Shown here in pieces: positions 58,249 to 64,000 of a DNA stretch of 64,000 nucleotides; the first letter of the stretch is position 1; each line of letters starts with the position of its first letter. Source of the stretch: Haematobia irritans (taxonomy: Eukaryota > Arthropoda > Insecta > Diptera > Muscidae); the NCBI RefSeq assembly GCF_050003625.1, contig NC_134400.1:45621096-45685095 (forward strand). The letters run 5' to 3'. Made by a program: the position numbers and the translations under genes. Below the pieces are notes generated by a model, which had not been told where the DNA came from, searched no databases, and was given only the letters and a program-made list of their open reading frames with translations.

Positions 58249-59097
58249 TTATACCCTCCACCATAGGATGGGGGGGTATATTAACTTTTTCATTCCGTTT
58301 GTAACACATCGAAATATTACTCCCCCATAAAGTATATATATTCTGGGTCGTGGTGAAATTCTGAGTCGATCTGAGCATCTCCGTCCGTCCGTCGGTCTGT
58401 TGAAATCACGCTAACTTCCGAACGAAACAAGCTATCGACTTGAAACTTGGCACAAGAAGTTGTTATTGATGGAGGTCAGATGGTATTGCAAATGTCCATA
58501 TCAGTCCACTTTTACGTATAGCCCTCATATAAACGTACCCCCAAATTTGGCTTGTGTTAGTATATGGTCTCTAACAACCATGCAAAAATTGGTTCACATC
58601 GGTCCATAAATATATATAGCCCCCATATAAACCGATCCCTCGATTTGGCTTGCGGATCCTCTAAGAGAAGCAAATTTCATCCGATCCGGCTGAAATTTGG
58701 TACATGGTGTTAGTATATGGTCTCTAACAACCGTGCAAAAATTGGTCCACATCGGTCCATAATTATATATAGCTCCCATATAAACCGATCCCCAGATTTG
58801 ACCTCCGGTGCCTTTTGGAGAAGCAAAATTCATCCGATCTGGTTGAAATTTGGTAAGTGGTGGTGGTATATGATATTTAACAACCATGCCAAAAGTGGTC
58901 CATATCAGTCCATAATCATTTATAGCCCCCATATAAACCGATCCCGAGATTTGGTTTTGGAGCCTCTTGGAGGAGCAAATTTCATCCGAGTGAGTTGAAA
59001 TTTGTGGATGACAGTCTTTCGTAGAAGTTTCTACGCAATCAATGGTGGAGGGTACATAAGATTCGGCCTGGCCGAACTTACGGCCGTATATACTTGT
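58249..59097 (+). mobile_element. DINE-A Helentron-like element (copy H14), inserted in LINE
   Basis: Head TTATACCCTCCACCATAGGA TGGGGGGGTATA, CCGTCCGTCCGTCGGTCTG block, 153 bp units (about 58500-58990), tail hairpin TTCGGCCTGGCCGAA and ...CGTATATACTTGT. The host LINE reads CCCACCTTTCTATTGCC once the element is removed, so it lies in a T-run. Confidence 0.9.
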
Positions 59098-59330
59098 TTC
59101 TATTGCCTTTTTGCACGAGTACAATGCTACCGTTGCTTTTCTCGCCCTTTCTTCAATATTAAGCTTAGAGTTCAGCTTCCTGTCCAAAGCCAAGGTATTT
59201 AGCACAGTCACCAAAGGGAATTCCATACTCCTAAGGATATGGGCTTAACCATGGGAATTTAGCGATTTTTGCAGTACATGACTAGTTCTGTCTTTGCAGG
59301 ATTTATCCCATTTGCGACTTTACTCACTTG
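59098..59330 (-). pseudogene. LINE ORF2 remnant: RT thumb-proximal part
   Basis: Minus strand: NGINPAKTELVMYCKNR, a stop and frameshifts, then LDRKLNSKLNIEERARKATV ALYSCKKAIE. It is the 5' continuation of 57783-58248. The 5' end is truncated near 59330. Confidence 0.8.
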
Positions 59331-59373
59331 TTTTGTTATATGATTTTATTTGGTGCGGAGTGCGGGGCGGTCC

Positions 59374-59583
59374 TTAGGTTAGGTTAGGTGGCAGCCCGAT
59401 GTATCAGGCCCATTCAGTCCAGTGTGATATCACATTGGTGAACTTCTCTCTTATCACTGAGTGCTGCCCTATTCCATGTTAAGCTCAATGATAAGGGACC
59501 TTCTTTTTATAGCCGACTCCGAACGGCGTTCCACATTGCAGTGAAACCACTTAGAGAAGCTTTGAAATGTCACCAGCATTACT
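59374..59583 (-). repeat. SINE, 5'-truncated
   Basis: TTAGGTTAGGTTAGGTGGCA, tail and body through TTCCACATTGCAGTGAAACC and CACCAGCATTACT. The tRNA-like head is missing. Confidence 0.85.
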
Positions 59584-59784
59584 CGATCAATTACAGCATG
59601 ATTGTAAATGAAAATCAACTTCCAATTACGGCTATCTTTTTATGTTTCCTAGAATGTTAGACTAGCAGATAGGCTGGATCGATCCATTTTAATGCCCATA
59701 TCAATTTATTTGAAATATTTCGAACAATCGAAATCATTTTTTTTAATTTTATTTTAAGGCCATAAACATATGTGGAATATTGAC

Positions 59785-60625
59785 AGAAAATTTTTTCAAA
59801 GTTGTTTTTTATAGAAAATTTTGTCAAAATGTTATTTCTATAAAAAGTTTTGTCAAAATTTTATTTCTATAGCAAATTTTGTCAAAATTTTATTTCTATA
59901 CAAACATTTATTCAAAATTTTATTACTATAGAAATATTTTTTTTTATATTTTTCTATTTCTGTAGAAAATTTAGTCAAAATTTTGTTTCTATAGAATATT
60001 TTGCAAAATTTTGTTTCTATAGAAAATTTTGCAAAATTTTGTTTGTTACACAAAAATTTTTTCAAAATTGTATTTCTATTGATAATTTTATTTCTATAAA
60101 AATTTAAGTCAACATTTTATTTCTATAGAAAATTTTGCCAAAATTTTATAGTAATAGATTTTTTTATTAGAAAATTTTGTAAAAATTTTATTTCTATAGA
60201 AAATTTTGCCAATAGATTTGTATGGCAATAGATTTGTTTATTAGGAAATTTGGTCAAAATTTTATTTCTATAAAAAATTTTATTTCTATAGAAGATTTAG
60301 TCAAAATTTTTTTCTGTAGAATATTTTGCAGAATTTTATTTACTACACAAAAATTTTTCTAAAATTGTATTTTTATTGATAATTTTTTAAAAATTTTTTT
60401 ATTTATTTCTATAAGAAAAAATTTTCAAATTTTATTTCTATAGCAAATTTTCTCAAATTTTTTTTCTTACTGATGCTTTTTTTCTTACACTGCTATAAAA
60501 AATGTATTCAAAATTTTATTACTATAGAAATATTTTTTTTTCTATATAAAATTTAGTCAAAATTTTATTTCTATACAAAGTTTTGTTTCTATAGAAAATT
60601 TTGCAAAATTTTGTTTGCTACACAA
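59785..60625. repeat. Free-standing 29 bp A/T minisatellite, reverse orientation
   Basis: Units TTTCTATAGAAAATTTTGTC/AAAATTTTA, degenerate, about 840 bp, abutting the DINE-B head at 60629. Confidence 0.9.
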
Positions 60626-60628
60626 ATT

Positions 60629-61603
60629 TTATACCCTTCACCACTACCGTGGTACAGGGTATAATAAGTTTGTGCATTTGTATGTAACGCCAAGAAGGAG
60701 TAATCATAGACCAACCTTTTAGTATACGGATCGGCTTAGAATTAAATTCTGAGTCGATTTAGCGATGTCCGTCTGTCTGTCTGTCCGTCTGTCTGTCTGT
60801 CTGTCTGTCTGTCTGTTGATGTATTTTTGTGTGCAAAGTAGAGCTCGCAGTTTTAGTCCGATTGTCCTAAAATTTGGTATAGGGCCCTGTTTCGGCTCAA
60901 AGACGATCCCTATTGATTTTGGAAAAAATCGGTTCAGATTTAGATATAGCTGCCATATATATTTTTCACCGATCTGGTCATAATTGGCGTGTATATCAAC
61001 CGATCTTCCTCAAATTCCGTACATCCGAATATTTTATGAGTCTCGAAAAACTTGCAAAATATCAGCAAAATCGGTTCAGATTTAGATATAGCTCCCATAT
61101 ATAGCTTTCGCCCGATTTACACTCATTTGCCCACAGAGGCCACTTTTTTGCTCCGATTTAGTTGAAATTTTGCATAGGGAGTAGAATTAGCGTTGTAATT
61201 ATGCGTGCCAAATTTGCTTGAAATCGGTTCAGATTTGGATACATCTCCCATATAAAGCTTTCGCCCGATTTACACTCATATGACCACAGAGGCCAATTTT
61301 TAACTCCGATTTAGTTGAAATTTTGCACAGGGAGTAGAATTAGCATTGTAGCTATGCGTGCCAAATTTGGTTGAAATCGGTTCAGATTTAGATATAGCTC
61401 CCATATATATGTTTTTCTGATTTCGACAAAAATGGTCAAAATACCAACATTTTCCTTGTAAAATCGCCACTGCTTAGTCGAAAAGTTGTAAAAATGACTC
61501 TAATTTTTCCAAACTTCTAATACATATATATCGAGCGATAAATCATAAATAAACTTTAGCGAAATTTCCTTAAAATTGCTTCAGATTTAAATGTTTCCCA
61601 TAT
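60629..61603 (+). mobile_element. DINE-B Helentron-like element (copy H15a), tail-less
   Basis: Head TTATACCCTTCACCACTACC GTGGTACAGGGTATAATAAG, long (GTCT)n at 60768-60817, family-B 153 bp units, ends GTTTCCCATATT directly against the next head. Almost identical to H15b; the main difference is about eight extra GTCT units. Confidence 0.9.
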
Positions 61604-62796
61604 TTATACCCTTCACCACTACTGTGGTACAGGGTATAATAAGTTTGCGCATTTGTATGTAACGCCAAGAAGGAGTAATCATAGACCAACCTTTTAGTAT
61701 ACGGATCGGCTTAGAATTAAATTCTGAGTCGATTTAGCGATGTCCGTCTGTCTGTCTGTTGATGTATTTTTTGTGTGCAAAGTAGAGCTCGCAGTTTTAG
61801 TTCGATTGTCCTAAAATTTGGTATAGGGCCCTGTTTAGGCTCAAAGACGATCCCTATTGATTTTGGAAAAAATCGGTTCAGATTTAGATATAACTGCCAT
61901 ATATATTTTTCACCGATCTGGTCATAATTGGCGTGTATATCAACCGATCTTCCTCAAATTCCGTACATCCGAATATTTTATGAGTCTCGAAAAACTTGCA
62001 AAATATCAGCAAAATCGGTTCAGATTTAGATATAGCTCCCATATATAGCTTTCGCCCGATTTACACTCATTTGCCCACAGAGGCCAATTTTTTGCTCCGA
62101 TTTAGTTGAAATTTTGCATAGGGAGTAGAATTAGCGTTGTAAATATGCGTGCCAAATTTGCTTGAAATCGGTTCAGATTTGGATACATCTCCCATATAAA
62201 GCTTTCGACCGACTTACACTCATATGACCACAGAGGCCAATTTTTAACTCCGATTTAGTTGAAATTTTGCACAGGGAGTAGAATTAGCATTGTAGCTATG
62301 CGTGCCAAATTTGGTTGAAATCGGTTCAGATTTAGATATAGCTCCCATATATATGTTTTTCTGATTTCGACAAAAATGGTCAAAATACCAACATTTTCCT
62401 TGTAAAATCGCCACTGCTTAGTCGAAAAGTTGTAAAAATGAATCTAATTTTCCTAAACTTCTAATACATATATATCGAGCGATAAATCATAAATAAACTT
62501 TTTCGAAGTTTCCTTAAAATTGCTTAAGATTTAAACGTTTCCCATATTTTTTACTAACATTGTGTTCCACCCTAGTGCATTAGCCGACTTAAATTTTGAG
62601 TCTATAGATTTTGTAGAAGTCTATCAAATTCTTCCAGATCGAGTGATATTTAAATGTATGTATTTGGGACAAACCTTTATATATAGCCCCCCACAACTTT
62701 TGACGGATGTGATATGGTATCGAAAATTTAGATCTACAAAGTGGTGCAGGGTATAATATAGTCGGCCCCGCCCGACTATAGACTTTCCTTACTGGT
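61604..62796 (+). mobile_element. DINE-B Helentron-like element (copy H15b), complete
   Basis: Same head, short (GTCT)n, 153 bp units, then CCCATATTTTTTACTAACAT and the B tail with GTCGGCCCCGCCCGACTATA and TAGACTTTCCTTACTGG. Serves as the uninterrupted reference for H10. Confidence 0.9.
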
Positions 62797-63075
62797 TTTA
62801 AATTGTATTTCTATTGTTATTTTTTTTCAAACTTTTATTTCTATAAAAAATTTTGCCAAATATTATTTCTATAAAAATTTTATTTCTATATGTTTGGTCA
62901 AAATTTGATTTCTATAGAAAATTTTGCCAACATTTTATTTCTATAGAAAATTTAGTCAAAATTTTGTTTCTGTAGAAAATTTTGCAAAATTTTATTTCTA
63001 TATAAAATTTTGCAGAATTTTATTTCTATATAAAATTTTGCAAAATTTTATTTACTAGACAAAAACTTTTCCAAA
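62797..63075. repeat. 29 bp A/T minisatellite array
   Basis: TTTCTATAGAAAATTTTGCC-type units following the DINE-B tail. Confidence 0.85.
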
Positions 63076-63560
63076 ATTGTATGCTCACTGATACTCACTG
63101 CTAAGTCGAAAACTTGTAGGAATGACTCAAATTTTCAAATTTTTCAATGAAATAATCATAAATGCATGTTTGCGAAAATGTCTAAACAATTATAAATATT
63201 TCCCAAGATTTTGTAAAAGTCTGATTTGAGATTTTATCAAAATGTAGATCTAAATACAAAGTTGTGCAGAGTATATTATAATCGGCCCGCCCGACTTTAG
63301 ACTTTCCTTGCATTTTTATTTTTTGTTAAAATTGTGTTACGTCCCATAACGTTAGATTGAAATTTTAAGTATATAGATTTTGTAGAAGTATATACAATTT
63401 TGTCTAAATCGATTCAGATTCAAATTCATGCATATGGGAATATAAACCTTTATATAGCTCGAAACAAATTTAAAGGATTTGAGATAGTATCAATAATTTT
63501 GGTCCACAAATACATATATTGTTGTTGTATCTTCTCATATTATGATGGGAATTTATATCA
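63076..63560 (+). repeat. Decayed DINE-B fragments
   Basis: GTCGAAAACTTGTAGGAATG and AATCGGCCCGCCCGACTTTA GACTTTCCTTGC (about 63280-63310), followed by a diverged AAATTGTGTTACGTCCCATA copy of the B-tail start. No intact ends. Confidence 0.6.
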
Positions 63561-63731
63561 TTATTTTAGTTATTAAATTTGAAATATAGAGTTCAATTGG
63601 CATCTAATGTGAAATTAAGACCTTTTTTTGCACACATAAATAAATACGATACTTTATATCGATCCACTTACGGTACCCCCAGAATAGAACTACAAATTAG
63701 TGGTATTAAAATGAGATTTAGTTATATTACC
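63561..63731. other. Short gene-free stretch
   Basis: AT-rich, no recognised feature. Confidence 0.3.
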
Positions 63732-63815
63732 CGGAGTCCACTCCGGAGTCGGAGTCGAGCTGATGAAAAATGCTGGAGTCGGAGTCGAGCAAAATTGGCT
63801 CGACTCCACAGCCCT
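63732..63815. repeat. hAT-type MITE end (GGAGTCGGAGTCGAG type)
   Basis: CCGGAGTCGGAGTCGAGC and GGAGTCGGAGTCGAGC, then GGCTCGACTCCACAGCCCTG. The inverse of the last motif, CAGGGCTGTGGAGTCGAGCC, is a widespread hAT-type terminus. The partner end is not seen, so it is a fragment. Confidence 0.65.
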
Positions 63816-64000
63816 GGTTGGCACACAGGTTTATTCATTGGAACTGCCAAGCAGTTGCGATGACATAGAAGTTAATTAAGTGTTAGGTTTGTTCAAATCT
63901 ACAGGGTAGCTGACACACACTGGAACAAATTCAAATGACCATAGATTTTTTTGTCGAAATATACTATTTTTATATACACACAAAAAAATAAAATATGAAT
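63816..64000. other. Unassigned window end
   Basis: TCAAATCTACAGGGTAGCTG resembles AAATCTACAAGGTAGCTGGC at about 49210, a dispersed motif of unknown nature. No gene. Confidence 0.3.

Overview
The window looks like non-coding, repeat-saturated nuclear DNA of a calyptrate fly, most likely a muscid (Stomoxys/Musca/Haematobia group). This is an inference. It rests on many DINE-1/INE-1-type Helentron copies (TATACCC head, (GTCT)n or (GACG)n block, hairpin tail ending in ACTTGT), a tRNA-headed SINE with a (CCTAA)n tail, AT-rich MITEs, and RNase-H-bearing LINE remnants. I see no intact cellular protein-coding gene, no rRNA, no convincing functional tRNA and no CRISPR array. Almost every long open frame is a by-product of repeats: the Helentron tandem unit is 153 bp (51 codons), so its arrays stay open on both strands, and the (TA)n tract gives a false Ile-Tyr protein.

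Layout. 1-9.3 kb: MITE ends, a DINE-A Helentron, then a TA-flanked MITE carrying two divergent tRNA-like sequences, split by a DINE-B Helentron that holds a SINE and a recent 1.06 kb tandem duplication. 9.3-15 kb: a long-TIR element (10711-12480), an internally deleted mariner (13057-13617), SINE tails and a LINE 3' part. 15-23 kb: two DINE-A copies broken by MITEs, a 230 bp (TA)n tract and a hAT MITE with CCCGGG palindromes. 23-32.7 kb: a degenerate acidic coding-like repeat cut by a TA-flanked element (24606-32337), itself invaded by a small MITE, a piggyBac-type MITE and two DINE-A copies. 34.5-38.3 kb: two arrays of the same 29 bp minisatellite in opposite orientation. 38.4-44.1 kb: SINE, LINE remnant, and a DINE-A copy holding the second, Helentron-free copy of the 24.6 kb element. 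45-51.5 kb: an inverted SINE, free-standing 29 bp arrays, a MITE, and a DINE-A with a hAT MITE. 51.8-64 kb: a nested and tandem series of DINE-B and DINE-C, a LINE split by a DINE-A, and a tandem DINE-B pair.

The main result is structural. Three diverged Helentron families (A, B, C) share the 153 bp period, one 51-codon frame, and hairpins at both ends that keep their pairing while the sequence changes. Nested copies give empty sites that fix the insertion points inside T-runs. No function beyond transposition is claimed.
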